Positions 49,515 through 61,636 of a stretch of DNA of 64,000 bases are shown here, piece after piece. The notes under the pieces were generated by a model, which saw only the letters and a program-made list of their open reading frames with translations, did not search any database and had not been told where the DNA came from. Origin of the DNA: CAIMFV01 sp040757715 (GTDB taxonomy: Bacteria; Pseudomonadota; Alphaproteobacteria; Caulobacterales; Caulobacteraceae); NCBI GenBank assembly GCA_040757715.1, contig JBFLWS010000003.1:186001-250000 (forward strand). Direction: 5' to 3'. Positions within the stretch are counted from its first letter, which is position 1. The number at the start of each line of letters is the position of its first letter. The position numbers were made by a program, and so were the translations under genes.

Positions 49515-52049
49515 TTGGCCAGTCGCGCGAACCAGCGCGCGAAGGCGAAAGCATCCAAGGGCGCCGCAGCCGGCGACTCTGCGCTCGCTCACGACCCGTT
49601 TCCCACGCCCCTGCGAGTCATCATGCTCGGGGCGTTGGTGTTGCTCACCGCCGACGCCGCAATCACCGCCTATCAGTTGCGCACCTCCGCGGCCGACACC
49701 CGCGCCGCGGCCACTGCTAAGCCCAGGGCCGAGTTGCTCGCCGCCAGGGTCGAAGGCGCCATGGACAAGGCCTCCGCGGCGGCCAGGGCCGGCGCCGCGC
49801 TCCTGGACCGCCCTGACGTCAAGCCTGACCAAGCTGCGACCCTGACCATGCGCCTGGGCGCGCCCTACCTCGTGGGGGTCGCTGTGACTGCCGACGAACG
49901 CGTCCTGTTCTCCGTGGGCGAGGTGGGGAGCGATTGGAGCGCCGGCGCCCGGGCGGTGGAGTCTGCGGCGGCCGGAACCGTCGCCGTGGTGGCGCCGAGA
50001 GGGTCCAAGGCGGCGTCGCCAATGGTGGCCGCCGTGGCCGGCGGCGGTCGGTCGGTGCTGGCGATGGTGGACCTGCGCGGTCTTTTGGCGGCGAGCGCCG
50101 AGGAGGGCGGCGCCTATATCGTGACCGCCGACGGCCGTGTCGTGGCTGCGAACCAAGCCGAGGCGATCGGCGCATCCGCAGCCAGGCTGCTGGCGACGGA
50201 TTTGCCGCCCCTGAACGAGGCCGCGCGCGCCGGCGCCGCGGTGCTGAGCGCCAAGTCCCGCGTGGCGGCGCAGATCGTGGCGGCCCCGGTGGCCGGCGAC
50301 GGGCTCTACGTCATCGTCGCGCCGCGCCGGAGCGGCTTTAGCCTGCCCACCGGCTTGAGCTCGCTCTGGCCGAGCCTGCTCACTCTTCTGGGGCCCCTGG
50401 CGGCGGGGGCGGCTCTGACCCTGGTGATCTTTCGCCAGGCGAGGCGCGCCGATCGGGTGCAGAGCGAGCAGCACGAGAGCGAGCGCAAGTTCCGCCTGGC
50501 GGTGGAGGCGGCGCGCTGCGGCATCTGGGAATGGCGCATCCGCGAGGACATGGTCTACCTCTCCGACGTCACCGGCGTGATGTTCGGCTGGGGCGGCGGC
50601 GGGGTGGCCAAGGGTGAGGACCTCATCGCCCGCATCGCGCCAGAGCACCGCGCCCGAGTGCGGCAGGCCCTGGAGGGGGCGGCGGACTTCGGCGCCTTCG
50701 ACGTGTCGTTCAAGGTGCCGGGACCGGACGGCCGGGCGGCTTGGATTGACGCCCGGGGCCAGGCTTACGGCGCCTCGGACGAGATGGGCTATGGCGTCAT
50801 TCTCGGCGTCGCCCTCGACGTCACCCAGGAGCGTATGGCCCAGGCCCGCGCCCAGGCCGCCGAGGCGCGCCTGCACGACGCCATCGAGAGCGTCTCGGAG
50901 GCCTTCGTGCTGTGGGATCGCCGCGGGCGGCTCATCATGTGCAACAAGACTTACCGCGAGTTCTTCTCCCTGGACCCGCGCATCCTCAAGCCAGGCGCGC
51001 CGCGGGACCAGGTGAACCGCATCGCGGAGATCGCCATCCGTCATCAACAACCCGTCCCCGACGGTCGCCGCGGCGTACGCGAGGCCGAGCTCATCGACGG
51101 CCGCTGGGTGCAGATTTCCGAGCGCCGCACCGCTGACGGCGGTCTCGTCATGACCGCCAGCGACATCACTGCGGTGAAGCGTCAGGAGGAGGCGCGGCGG
51201 CGCAACGAGCAGGCCCTGGAGCGGGCCATCGTGCGCCTGGAAGAGAACCGCGCCGAACTGGCCGAGCTCGCCTACAAGTACGAGCAGGAGAAGATCCGGG
51301 CTCAGCAGGCCAACACCGCCAAGAGCGAGTTCCTGGCCAATATGAGCCACGAACTGCGCACGCCGCTGAACGCCATCAACGGCTTCTCCGAGATCATGGT
51401 GCATGAGCTGATGGGGCCCATCGGCGACAAGCGCTACAAGGAGTACGCCCAGGACATCCTCACCTCGGGCCAGCACCTGTTGTCGCTCATCAACGACATC
51501 CTCGACATGGCCAAGATCGAGGCCGGCAAGCTCAGTCTGAATTTTGAAGCCGTGGACATCGCCTTCGTCATCGCCGAGGCGGTGCGCCTCATGCGCAACC
51601 GCGCCGACGCGGCGGGTCTCGAGCTGGTGGCCGAGGTGGGCGCTCTTCCCGAGGTGCAGGCCGACGACCGGGCGGTGAAGCAGATCCTGCTCAACCTGCT
51701 CTCCAACGCCATCAAGTTCACGCCCCGGGGCGGCGTGGTGAAGGTGAAGGCGGAGGCCTTTGGCGACCGGGTGAAGATCAGCGTCACCGACACGGGCATC
51801 GGCATCTCCAAGGACGACCTCTACCGCCTCGCGAGGCCCTTCGAGCAGATCGAGAGCCAGCACTCCAAGACCCAGCAAGGCACGGGCCTCGGCCTCGCCC
51901 TCTCCAAGTCGCTCATCGAGCTGCACAAGGGCCTGTTCGAGCTACAGAGCGAGCCGGGCGTCGGCACCACGGCCAGCTTCACCCTGCCGGTGGACCCGGC
52001 GGCCACCGATGCTCTGGTGCGCGAGATGCGCTCGTCGTCGGCGGCGTAA
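49515..52049 (+). CDS. pleC: PleC-type sensor histidine kinase/phosphatase
   Basis: The protein has 844 residues. It has a membrane helix (about 35-55), a periplasmic region to 290, a second helix (290-310), and two PAS domains (about 325-430 and 455-560). HisKA follows, with NMSHELRTPLNAINGFSEIM. HATPase boxes are QILLNLLSNAIKF, DTGIGIS and GTGLGLAL. The phospho-His is 612 of 844, close to C. crescentus PleC (842 residues, His610 as I recall). PleC switches DivK and PleD phosphorylation in cell polarity control. The TTG start has GGAGGGG 6 bases upstream. Assignment is strong but rests on family features. Confidence 0.85.
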   Translation: MASRANQRAKAKASKGAAAGDSALAHDPFPTPLRVIMLGALVLLTADAAITAYQLRTSAADTRAAATAKPRAELLAARVEGAMDKASAAARAGAALLDRPDVKPDQAATLTMRLGAPYLVGVAVTADERVLFSVGEVGSDWSAGARAVESAAAGTVAVVAPRGSKAASPMVAAVAGGGRSVLAMVDLRGLLAASAEEGGAYIVTADGRVVAANQAEAIGASAARLLATDLPPLNEAARAGAAVLSAKSRVAAQIVAAPVAGDGLYVIVAPRRSGFSLPTGLSSLWPSLLTLLGPLAAGAALTLVIFRQARRADRVQSEQHESERKFRLAVEAARCGIWEWRIREDMVYLSDVTGVMFGWGGGGVAKGEDLIARIAPEHRARVRQALEGAADFGAFDVSFKVPGPDGRAAWIDARGQAYGASDEMGYGVILGVALDVTQERMAQARAQAAEARLHDAIESVSEAFVLWDRRGRLIMCNKTYREFFSLDPRILKPGAPRDQVNRIAEIAIRHQQPVPDGRRGVREAELIDGRWVQISERRTADGGLVMTASDITAVKRQEEARRRNEQALERAIVRLEENRAELAELAYKYEQEKIRAQQANTAKSEFLANMSHELRTPLNAINGFSEIMVHELMGPIGDKRYKEYAQDILTSGQHLLSLINDILDMAKIEAGKLSLNFEAVDIAFVIAEAVRLMRNRADAAGLELVAEVGALPEVQADDRAVKQILLNLLSNAIKFTPRGGVVKVKAEAFGDRVKISVTDTGIGISKDDLYRLARPFEQIESQHSKTQQGTGLGLALSKSLIELHKGLFELQSEPGVGTTASFTLPVDPAATDALVREMRSSSAA

Positions 52050-52057
52050 CGATCAGA

Positions 52058-52549
52058 TCACGGGGCGGGGGAGGGCTTCGGCGGCGCTTCGGCCGGCCGA
52101 CCGATGCGGCCGCGCACCACCGCTTCAGCCAGGAGGGCACGATCGGCCTGGCCGAGCTTGGGCATGAAGGCCAAGAGCGCCTCGTCCACCTGAGCCCGGG
52201 CCTTGGCCTCGCCGGTGCGGGCGCGGGCGAAGGCCTCGCCCACCGCCACCGCGTCGTAACGGGGCCCCGACATCTTGGCGATGGCCTCGCGGCGGGCTTC
52301 GCGCACCTCGTGCAGGGTCACCGCCAGGCTCTCGCCCTGCGCCCGCAGCAGGGCCTGCAGCCCGTCGCGGTCCTGTTGCGACAGCCGTTGCGACAGGGCC
52401 CATACTGTGGGCCCTGCGGCGGCGAGCTGCTTTCGCTCCTCGCCGACGCGGAAGGCGCTGTAGCTCGTGCCGGCGAAGAAGCCGGCCACGGCGAGGTTCA
52501 GCGCCAGGGAGACGCCGAGCGCGATCTTGACCCCAAGACTATTGGTCAT
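52058..52549 (-). CDS. Periplasmic heavy-metal-sensor-like protein
   Basis: The protein has 163 residues. An N-terminal membrane anchor (about 7-27, VKIALGVSLALNLAVAGFFA) is followed by a helical periplasmic part: LSQRLSQQDRDGLQALLRAQ, LHEVREARREAIAKM, and AKARAQVDEALLAFMPKL. This matches the Metal_resist (CnrX/ZraP-like) helical-hairpin family. Metal ligands are not obvious, so what it senses is unknown. Its ATG overlaps the upstream membrane-protein stop by 4 bases, giving a coupled sigma/membrane/sensor operon. Confidence 0.75.
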   Translation of the reverse strand: MTNSLGVKIALGVSLALNLAVAGFFAGTSYSAFRVGEERKQLAAAGPTVWALSQRLSQQDRDGLQALLRAQGESLAVTLHEVREARREAIAKMSGPRYDAVAVGEAFARARTGEAKARAQVDEALLAFMPKLGQADRALLAEAVVRGRIGRPAEAPPKPSPAP

Positions 52550-53016
52550 GAGCTTGGACGCTCCACCCCGGCTTCGGTTGCAGGTTCGACGACGCCCAGG
52601 CTCAGGGCCTCCGCCTGTCGCACCTTGGCGACATTCGGGCTGGCGAGGCCGATGGCTAGGCCCGCCGCCGCCGCCGCAGCGAGGCCAGCCCCCGACAGCC
52701 AATAGCCGAAATCAATCCCGGCGATGCGCGGAACCCGGCGCGGCTTCGGCGCACTGGCCAGAATCAGCTCGCGCAGGCGGGCGCTGGGCGCAGCCGCCTG
52801 GTCCGCATCCAGCCACGCATCGAGGTCGGCCTCGGCGGCGAGGATGCGGGCGCTGGCGGCGGCATGCGCGGCGCAGCAAGCGTGCGCCGCCTCGCGCTCG
52901 CCGTCCGGCCAACGGCGCAGATCCGCGCCATAGCGTTCCGCCAGGGACTGAAACCGTTCCAGGTCCATGGGCTGAAGCATACCTCCGTGGTCCTCGCCTT
53001 CCTGCGCCATGCTCAC
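52546..53016 (-). CDS. Probable anti-sigma-like membrane protein
   Basis: The protein has 156 residues. A cytoplasmic N-terminal part (LERFQSLAERYGADLRRWPD, then a helical ACCAAHAAASARILAAEADL) is followed by an Arg/Pro-rich stretch and a membrane helix (about 108-128, GAGLAAAAAAGLAIGLAS). A short periplasmic tail closes it. The gene order sigma factor, single-pass protein, periplasmic sensor is the logic of anti-sigma systems, so an anti-sigma role is inferred. The protein lacks a zinc-finger anti-sigma motif. The GTG start overlaps the sigma factor stop. Confidence 0.6.
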   Translation of the reverse strand: MSMAQEGEDHGGMLQPMDLERFQSLAERYGADLRRWPDGEREAAHACCAAHAAASARILAAEADLDAWLDADQAAAPSARLRELILASAPKPRRVPRIAGIDFGYWLSGAGLAAAAAAGLAIGLASPNVAKVRQAEALSLGVVEPATEAGVERPSS

Positions 53017-53621
53017 TCCCGACGCAGGTCGGTCAACGCCGCCCGCAAAGCGCGACGACCTCGCGCCAACAGGCTTTCTACGGCTTCAACGCTGATATCC
53101 ATCAGTTCCGCCGCTTCGATGTTCGATAGCTCCTGATAATGACAAAGCACAATCGCCTCGCGCTGTCTTGGCGGCAATCCCTGCAAGGCTTCGGCCACTC
53201 GCGCCGCCGTGTCTGCGCGCAACAGGCCGGTTTCTGCGCTGGGCGTGGGATCGGACTGTTCCGGCGGTTCGGCCATCAGGTCCTCGCGCCGACGACGCAG
53301 GCGATCATAGCAGAGATTGAGCGCCACCCGGTGCATCCAGGTGTCGAACTTACCCGCGCCCGGAGTCCATTTCTCGGCCTGACGCCAGGCGCGCACGAAC
53401 ACCTCCTGCGCGACGTCCTCCGCCTCCACCGGATCGCCCAGCATGCGCCGGGCGAGAGCCAGCATGCGCGGCAACTTGCGCGCCACCAGGGCCTGCACGG
53501 CGGCCGGGTCGCCCTTGGCCACGCGCGCCACCAGTTCGGCGTCGGGATCGACAGCCGGAGAAGTTGGCGGCGCGGGGGTCTTGAAGATCAAGCCAGGGTC
53601 CTTCACGCGGCGGCGCGCCAT
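53013..53621 (-). CDS. ECF-type RNA polymerase sigma factor
   Basis: The protein has 202 residues. Region 2 is visible (LARRMLGDPVEAEDVAQEVFVRAWRQAEKW, where the -10-binding residues lie) and region 4 (LQGLPPRQREAIVLCHYQELSNIEAAELMDISVEAVESLLARGRRALRA) with its helix-turn-helix. An N-terminal Ala/Pro-rich extension of about 40 residues is unusual. It is followed by overlapping genes for a membrane protein and a periplasmic sensor, as in CnrYXH-like or other envelope-response systems. The target promoter is unknown. Confidence 0.92.
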   Translation of the reverse strand: MARRRVKDPGLIFKTPAPPTSPAVDPDAELVARVAKGDPAAVQALVARKLPRMLALARRMLGDPVEAEDVAQEVFVRAWRQAEKWTPGAGKFDTWMHRVALNLCYDRLRRRREDLMAEPPEQSDPTPSAETGLLRADTAARVAEALQGLPPRQREAIVLCHYQELSNIEAAELMDISVEAVESLLARGRRALRAALTDLRRE

Positions 53622-53672
53622 CCTTGGGCGCCGACGCCATCACGGCCACTGGCCACGCTGAAGGCTCAAACG

Positions 53673-56561
<2,889 letters not shown>

Positions 56562-56640
56562 GCAAGACTCCAAACCCATTGGGCTGCGGAGCCTTAGCCA
56601 TGCCGGGCGCAAAGTCCAGGCGCCCGGTCCTTCGTGGGCG

Positions 56641-57897
56641 TCAGCCGACCTGGTCGAGGCCGTAGGCGGCGTGCAGGGCGCGCACGGCGAGCTCGGTATA
56701 GGCCGCCTCGATCAGCACGCTGGTCTTGATCTCCGAGGTGGAGATGACCTGGATGTTGATGCCCTTTTCGGCGAGGGCGCCGAACATGGTGGCGGCGACG
56801 CCGGCGTGGCTGCGCATGCCCACCCCGATCACCGACACCTTGGCCACATCCTCGTCCACGGCGACGCTGTCGAAGCCGATCTCGTCCTTGGCGCCCTGGC
56901 AGATATCCAGCGCCCGGCTGGCGTCGCGCTTGCCCACGGTGAAGGCCATGTTGGCGGTCTCGCCCGAGCGGGCGCGGGACTGCACGATCATGTCCACGTT
57001 CACATTGGCGTCGGCCAGCTTGTGGAAGATCTTGTACGACACGCCCGGACGGTCCGGCAGGCCGAACAGGGTCACCTTGGCCTCATCGCGGCTATAGGTG
57101 ACGCCGCTGACGATGCGCTTTTCCACGATCTCCTCCTCGTCGCAAACGATGGTGCCGGCCGCGTCGCTCATGGCGTCGGGCTGCACGAAGCTCGACAGCA
57201 CCCGCACCCGGACGCGATGGGCCATGGCCATCTCCACCGAGCGGGTCTGCAGCACCTTGGCCCCCAAGGAGGCCATTTCCAGCATTTCTTCGTAGGACAC
57301 CCGACCGAGCTTCTTCGCCTTCTGCTCGATGCGGGGGTCGGTGGTGTAGACGCCGTCCACGTCGGTATAGATGTCGCAGCGCTCGGCCTTCACCGCCGCG
57401 GCCACTGCCACGGCGCTGGTGTCGGAGCCGCCGCGACCCAGCGTGGTGATGCGCCCGTCCTGGGTCACGCCCTGGAAGCCCGCGATGATGGCGATCTCAC
57501 CCGAGTCCATGGCCGCGCCGAGGGCCTCGGCGGGAATGCTGTCGATGCGGGCGCGGCCGTGGGCCTCGTCGGTGATGATGGGGATCTGCCAGCCGAGCCA
57601 GGAGCGCGCTTTCAGGCCCATGTTGCGCAGGACCATGGCCAGCAGCCCCGCCGTCACCTGCTCGCCGGAGGCCACCACCACATCATATTCATCGTCGCTG
57701 GAGCCGAGGCCTTGCGCCGGGGCGCCGGCGGCGTCGGTCCAGGCCACCAGCTCATTGGTCTTGCCGGCCATGGCCGAGACGGCGACGGCGAGGCTTTTGC
57801 CCCGCGCGGCCTCGGCGGCCACCAGGCTCGCCACGTGACGGATGCGCTCCATGTCGGCCACGGAGGTGCCGCCGAATTTCATCACCAGCCGGTTCAT
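56641..57897 (-). CDS. lysC: Aspartate kinase
   Basis: This 418-residue enzyme phosphorylates aspartate, starting lysine, methionine, threonine and diaminopimelate synthesis. The catalytic MKFGGTSVADMERI is at the N-terminus. TLGRGGSDTSAVAVAAAVKA and CDIYTDVDGVYTTDPR are kinase-family signatures. Two ACT domains (about 260-410) probably bind regulatory amino acids. The layout is that of monofunctional Ask. It is divergent from ubiG across about 140 bp. Confidence 0.96.
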   Translation of the reverse strand: MNRLVMKFGGTSVADMERIRHVASLVAAEAARGKSLAVAVSAMAGKTNELVAWTDAAGAPAQGLGSSDDEYDVVVASGEQVTAGLLAMVLRNMGLKARSWLGWQIPIITDEAHGRARIDSIPAEALGAAMDSGEIAIIAGFQGVTQDGRITTLGRGGSDTSAVAVAAAVKAERCDIYTDVDGVYTTDPRIEQKAKKLGRVSYEEMLEMASLGAKVLQTRSVEMAMAHRVRVRVLSSFVQPDAMSDAAGTIVCDEEEIVEKRIVSGVTYSRDEAKVTLFGLPDRPGVSYKIFHKLADANVNVDMIVQSRARSGETANMAFTVGKRDASRALDICQGAKDEIGFDSVAVDEDVAKVSVIGVGMRSHAGVAATMFGALAEKGINIQVISTSEIKTSVLIEAAYTELAVRALHAAYGLDQVG

Positions 57898-58038
57898 GCC
57901 CGCCCGCTCGCTACGCCTTTTTTCTCTTGCCAGGACGGTGGGGCCGGCCCATGTCCCGAGAAGCGCCGCTTCTAGTGCGCGCAGGCCTGCGACGGAAGCC
58001 TAAAATGGCGTCGAGCGGCCTCGATCGAGGAATTTCGT

Positions 58039-58788
58039 ATGTCCGAAATGGCGCAAGGTTCCAGCGTCGACCCCGCCGAGGTCGAACGATTTTCGCGCAT
58101 TGCCGCCGAATGGTGGCAGGTGAAGGGCAAATTCGCCCCCCTGCATCGGTTCAATCCGGTGCGCCTCGGCTTCATCCGCAACACCTGCCTGCAAAGGTTT
58201 GGGCGCGACGCGACCCTCGCCCGCCCGTTCGAGGGCCTGAGGCTGCTCGACATCGGCTGCGGTGGCGGACTTTTGTCCGAGCCCATGGCCCGGCTGGGCT
58301 TCACGGTCACTGGCGTCGACGCCTCGGCGCGCAATATCGGCGCGGCCAGCGCCCATGCGGCGGAGCAGGGGCTTGTCATCGACTATCGCTGCGACACGGC
58401 CGAGAACCTGCTCGCCGCCGGAGTGGGCCCCTTCGATGTGGTCTTGAACATGGAGGTGGTGGAGCACGTGGCCGACCCGCGCGCCTTCCTGCAGGACACG
58501 GCGGCCCTGCTGGCTCCAGGAGGCGTGATGATTATCGCCACGCTCAACCGCACCCTGAAGGCCCTGGCCCTCGCCAAGATCGGCGCGGAATATGTGCTGC
58601 GCTGGCTGCCGGCCGGGACTCATGATTGGAATAAGTTCTTACAGCCGGAGGAGGTGCGTGCGCATCTCGCCGGCGCGCCTGTCGAGGTGAAGGGACCGTT
58701 CGGCGTGGTCTATAGTCCGCTCAGCGACAGCTGGGCCTTGGGCGCGGACACGTCGGTGAACTACATGATGACCGCCGAACGGAACTGA
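58039..58788 (+). CDS. ubiG: Ubiquinone biosynthesis O-methyltransferase
   Basis: This 249-residue SAM-dependent enzyme methylates the two hydroxyl groups in ubiquinone synthesis. The start EVERFSRIAAEWWQVKGKFAPLHRFNPVR is typical. LLDIGCGGGLLSEPMARLGFTVTGVDAS is motif I with the SAM loop. NMEVVEHVADP and the GTHDWNKFLQPEE segment complete the UbiG pattern. The ATG has GAGGAA upstream. The MgtC-like gene follows 4 bp later. Confidence 0.96.
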   Translation: MSEMAQGSSVDPAEVERFSRIAAEWWQVKGKFAPLHRFNPVRLGFIRNTCLQRFGRDATLARPFEGLRLLDIGCGGGLLSEPMARLGFTVTGVDASARNIGAASAHAAEQGLVIDYRCDTAENLLAAGVGPFDVVLNMEVVEHVADPRAFLQDTAALLAPGGVMIIATLNRTLKALALAKIGAEYVLRWLPAGTHDWNKFLQPEEVRAHLAGAPVEVKGPFGVVYSPLSDSWALGADTSVNYMMTAERN

Positions 58789-58792
58789 CGCC

Positions 58793-59506
58793 TTGCTGGT
58801 CCTGACGCCCACCGCCACGCTCTTCTTCGGCACGGTGCTGAACCTCGCCGTCGCCTTCGTCCTCGGCGTGGCCATCGGGGCGGAGCGGCAGTACCGCCAG
58901 CGCAGCGCGGGCCTGCGCACCATCGTCCTCGTCACCCTGGGCGCGGCGGCCTTCGCCGATGTGGGCGCGCGCGCTTTTGGCAATGAGGGCCTGGCCCGCA
59001 CCATCGCCTATGTCATCAGCGGCATCGGCTTTCTGGGCGCGGGCGTGATCATGCGCGAGGGGGCGCAGGTGCGCGGCCTGAACACCGCCGCCACCTTGTG
59101 GAGCTCGGCGGCCGTGGGCGCCTTCGCCGGCGCGGGCCACGCGCTGGAAGCCATCGCCGTGACCATTTTCATTCTGGCCGCCAACACCTTGTTGCGGCCG
59201 CTGGTGAACTGGATCAACCGCCGTCCCATTTCCGCCGGCGAGACCGAGGCTACCTATCGCGTGCACGTGGTGTGCGAGCCGAGCGCAGTCTCCGACGCGC
59301 GCGACCTGCTGTTCGAAGTGGCCGAAGCGGCGCACTATCCGGTGCGCGAGATCGAGACCCTCACCGAACTGGAAGACCAGGTGGAGCTGGCCGCGGTGCT
59401 GCTGCCCACCACCGCCAAGGAGTCCGAACTCGACCACATGGTGCGGCGCCTGGAGGCCGCGCCCTTCGTGGAAAGCGCCACCTGGACCGTGCACGCGGAA
59501 ATGTAA
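58793..59506 (+). CDS. MgtC/SapB-family membrane protein
   Basis: The protein has 237 residues. The N-terminal 140 residues have four membrane helices with FVLGVAIGAERQYRQRSAGLRTIVLVTLGAA, then GIGFLGAGVIMREGAQVRGLNTAATLWSSAAVG. These are the MgtC/SapB signature blocks with conserved Glu/Arg. The C-terminal 90 residues are an ACT-like domain. Homologues modulate the F-ATPase or magnesium response. The TTG start lies 4 bp after ubiG, and no SD sequence is obvious. Confidence 0.85.
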   Translation: MLVLTPTATLFFGTVLNLAVAFVLGVAIGAERQYRQRSAGLRTIVLVTLGAAAFADVGARAFGNEGLARTIAYVISGIGFLGAGVIMREGAQVRGLNTAATLWSSAAVGAFAGAGHALEAIAVTIFILAANTLLRPLVNWINRRPISAGETEATYRVHVVCEPSAVSDARDLLFEVAEAAHYPVREIETLTELEDQVELAAVLLPTTAKESELDHMVRRLEAAPFVESATWTVHAEM

Positions 59507-59540
59507 GTCGCGGGCGCGCCGTTCCGCGATCGCGATAGCT

Positions 59541-59771
59541 CTAGCGAAGCAGCAGGGGCGCGAGCGGGGTTGCGGCGACCAGGGCCGGCCAGAACCGCTT
59601 CGTGAGCGGCAAGACTGTGATGGCGGCCAGCAGCGGCCAGGCGAGAATGACAAGGGCAGCGTCGAGGAAGGGGTGCACGCTGTTCCACCACAGCACGCCA
59701 ACGACGCTCCACGCCCACACGCCCCAGCCGAACACCTGGCCCGTCGCGCTGTATAGTCCCCGCCAATCCAT
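59541..59771 (-). CDS. Small Trp-rich membrane protein
   Basis: The gene encodes 76 residues from ATG 59771, which has GGGGAT upstream. It contains QVFGWGVWAWSVVGVLWWN, then FLDAALVILAWPLLAAITVL and a third hydrophobic stretch PALVAATPLAPLLL. The family was not recognised. The frame is short and high-GC, so the call is tentative. Confidence 0.45.
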   Translation of the reverse strand: MDWRGLYSATGQVFGWGVWAWSVVGVLWWNSVHPFLDAALVILAWPLLAAITVLPLTKRFWPALVAATPLAPLLLR

Positions 59772-59892
59772 ACCCATCCCCACGACGCCGATCCCCCCGC
59801 GTCTATTCCTAGCTTAAAGACAACACCGAGCGTCGCCTAGCGGGTTCGCCTAGTAAGAAAGAACCCCAGGCGTATTTTCGCTGAAGCTCCGA

Positions 59893-60291
59893 TTACAGGA
59901 AGTCGCGCAGATAGGCGCAGAGCGGCGCGTCGGCGGGGGGCATGGGATAGTCGTCGAACTGGGACGGCTTCACCCAGGCCAGCGCCTGATGCTCACGCCG
60001 CTCCACGAACCCCTCCCAGCGCCGCAACAGATAGAGCGGCATGAGGAGGTGAAAGTCCTCGTAGGTATGGCTGGCGAAGACGAAGGGGGCGAGGCAGGCC
60101 TGGGCCGCCCGAATTCCCAGCTCCTCCTCCAGCTCGCGCACCAGACAGGCCTCCGGCGTCTCGCCGGCTTCGAGCTTGCCGCCGGGAAATTCCCACAGGC
60201 CGGCGAGCTGCTTGCCCTCTGGTCGCTGGCAGATCAGCACCCGGCCGTCCACGTCCACCAGGGCGGCGGCGGCCACGATCAGCATCTTCAT
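59893..60291 (-). CDS. mutT: NUDIX hydrolase (MutT-like)
   Basis: This 132-residue enzyme hydrolyses nucleoside diphosphate-linked compounds. The Nudix box is GGKLEAGETPEACLVRELEEELGI, given here as GGKLEAGET plus RELEEELGI, a full match to GX5EX7REUXEEXGU. LWEFPGG before it and the LLRRWEGFVERREHQALAWVKPSQ end follow the MutT pattern of 8-oxo-dGTP pyrophosphatases. The symbol is by similarity, and other NTPs are possible. The ATG has AAGGGAA upstream. Confidence 0.87.
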   Translation of the reverse strand: MKMLIVAAAALVDVDGRVLICQRPEGKQLAGLWEFPGGKLEAGETPEACLVRELEEELGIRAAQACLAPFVFASHTYEDFHLLMPLYLLRRWEGFVERREHQALAWVKPSQFDDYPMPPADAPLCAYLRDFL

Positions 60292-60347
60292 GCGTCTGTT
60301 CCCTTGTTGAGACCGCCTTTAGACCTCCCGCGCCAGGGTGGCCACTG

Positions 60348-61553
60348 ATGTCGCCGCTCCTCGCCCAGCTCTATCGCGCCTTCGCCGAGGCCCCGGCCCT
60401 CACCGGGCGGCGCTTGCAGGTCTATCTGTGGCTCTTGTTTGGTCTCAACGCCGCGGTGGCGCTGATCTGGCTCGGGCTCGCCGTGATGCACGGGGGTCTG
60501 GCGCAGACCGGCAAGGCGCTCGGTTCGGACTTCACCAGTTTCTGGGCCGCCTCCAAGCTCGCCCTCAGCGGTCACGCGGCGCTGGCCTACGAGACCGAGC
60601 CGCACTGGGCGGTGCAGAAGGCCATCTTCGGCGGGCGGGAGGTGGGCTATTCGGCCTTCTTCTATCCGCCCACCTATCTGCTCATCTGCCTGCCCCTGGC
60701 GCTCGCCCCCTATATGGCCTCGCTGTTCGCTTGGCTCTCAGCGACGGCGCTCCTCGCCTGGCGGACGGTGAAGGCCTGGAGCGGGCAGAACCTTCTCCTC
60801 GCCTCGGCGGCCTTTCCGGCGGTGTGGGTGACGGAGGGCCACGGCCAGAACGCCTTCCTGACCACGGCCCTGATGGGGGCGGGCTTGGCGGGGCTGGAGA
60901 CCCGGCCCTGGCTCGCCGGCGTCGCGTTCGGCCTCCTCACCTTCAAGCCGCACCTGGGGCTATTGATCCCGGTGTTGTTGCTGCTCAACGGCCGCTGGCG
61001 GAGCATCGCCTCGGCGGGGGCGACGGCGGGCCTCCTTGCGCTGATCGCCACCCTGGCTTTCGGGCCGGACATCTGGCGCGCCTATCTCGCCGCCGGACCC
61101 CTGGCCAAACAGTCCCTGGAAGAGGGTCTGGTGGGGTTCGAGAAGATGCAGAGCCTGTTCGCCGCCGTGCGCCTGTGGGGCGGGAGCATCGCGCTCGGTT
61201 ATGTCGTGCAGGGGCTAGGAGCGATCGCGGCGGTGGCGCTGTTGATCTGGGCGCGACTTAGGGGCGCAAGCATGCGCGCCCAGTCGGCGCTCCTGGTGGC
61301 GGGGACGCTGCTCGCCACGCCCTTCCTGCTCGACTACGACCTGATGCTGCTCGCCCTGCCGCTGGCCTTCCTCTACCGCGAGGGGCGGGCGACCGGGTTC
61401 AGGCCCTGGGAAAAGACGGCGATGCTGGCCGCCTTCATCGCCCCGGAGGTGGTGCGCTCCCTGGCCCGCGAAGCGCACCTGCCGCTGACGCCGCTCATCG
61501 TCGCGGCGCTGCTGGCGCTAATCGCGCGGCGGATAAAGGCATCCCCAATTTAA
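60348..61553 (+). CDS. DUF2029 (GT87-like) membrane protein
   Basis: This 401-residue inner-membrane protein has about ten hydrophobic helices. The FTSFWAASKLALSGHAALAYE block near residue 62, the FFYPPTYLLICLPLALAPY and FKPHLGLLIPVLLLLNGRW stretches are typical of the GT-C superfamily relatives (DUF2029/glycosyltransferase 87), which use polyprenyl-phosphate sugars. Catalytic acidic residues are probably in FTSF-type loops. The substrate is unknown. Its end lies 147 bp before an AT-rich gene. Confidence 0.82.
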   Translation: MSPLLAQLYRAFAEAPALTGRRLQVYLWLLFGLNAAVALIWLGLAVMHGGLAQTGKALGSDFTSFWAASKLALSGHAALAYETEPHWAVQKAIFGGREVGYSAFFYPPTYLLICLPLALAPYMASLFAWLSATALLAWRTVKAWSGQNLLLASAAFPAVWVTEGHGQNAFLTTALMGAGLAGLETRPWLAGVAFGLLTFKPHLGLLIPVLLLLNGRWRSIASAGATAGLLALIATLAFGPDIWRAYLAAGPLAKQSLEEGLVGFEKMQSLFAAVRLWGGSIALGYVVQGLGAIAAVALLIWARLRGASMRAQSALLVAGTLLATPFLLDYDLMLLALPLAFLYREGRATGFRPWEKTAMLAAFIAPEVVRSLAREAHLPLTPLIVAALLALIARRIKASPI

Positions 61554-61636
61554 GCGATAGCGTAGCCCGGTCGAACGCGGCGGCTCCGTCACGCGGGCCA
61601 CCTTCTGGTCGGGCTAAGATTGAGTTACCTTGCTTC

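Noticed and set aside
49485..51926. 813-codon minus-strand frame opposite pleC
   Set aside because: It is antisense to the histidine kinase and shows no domain pattern of its own.
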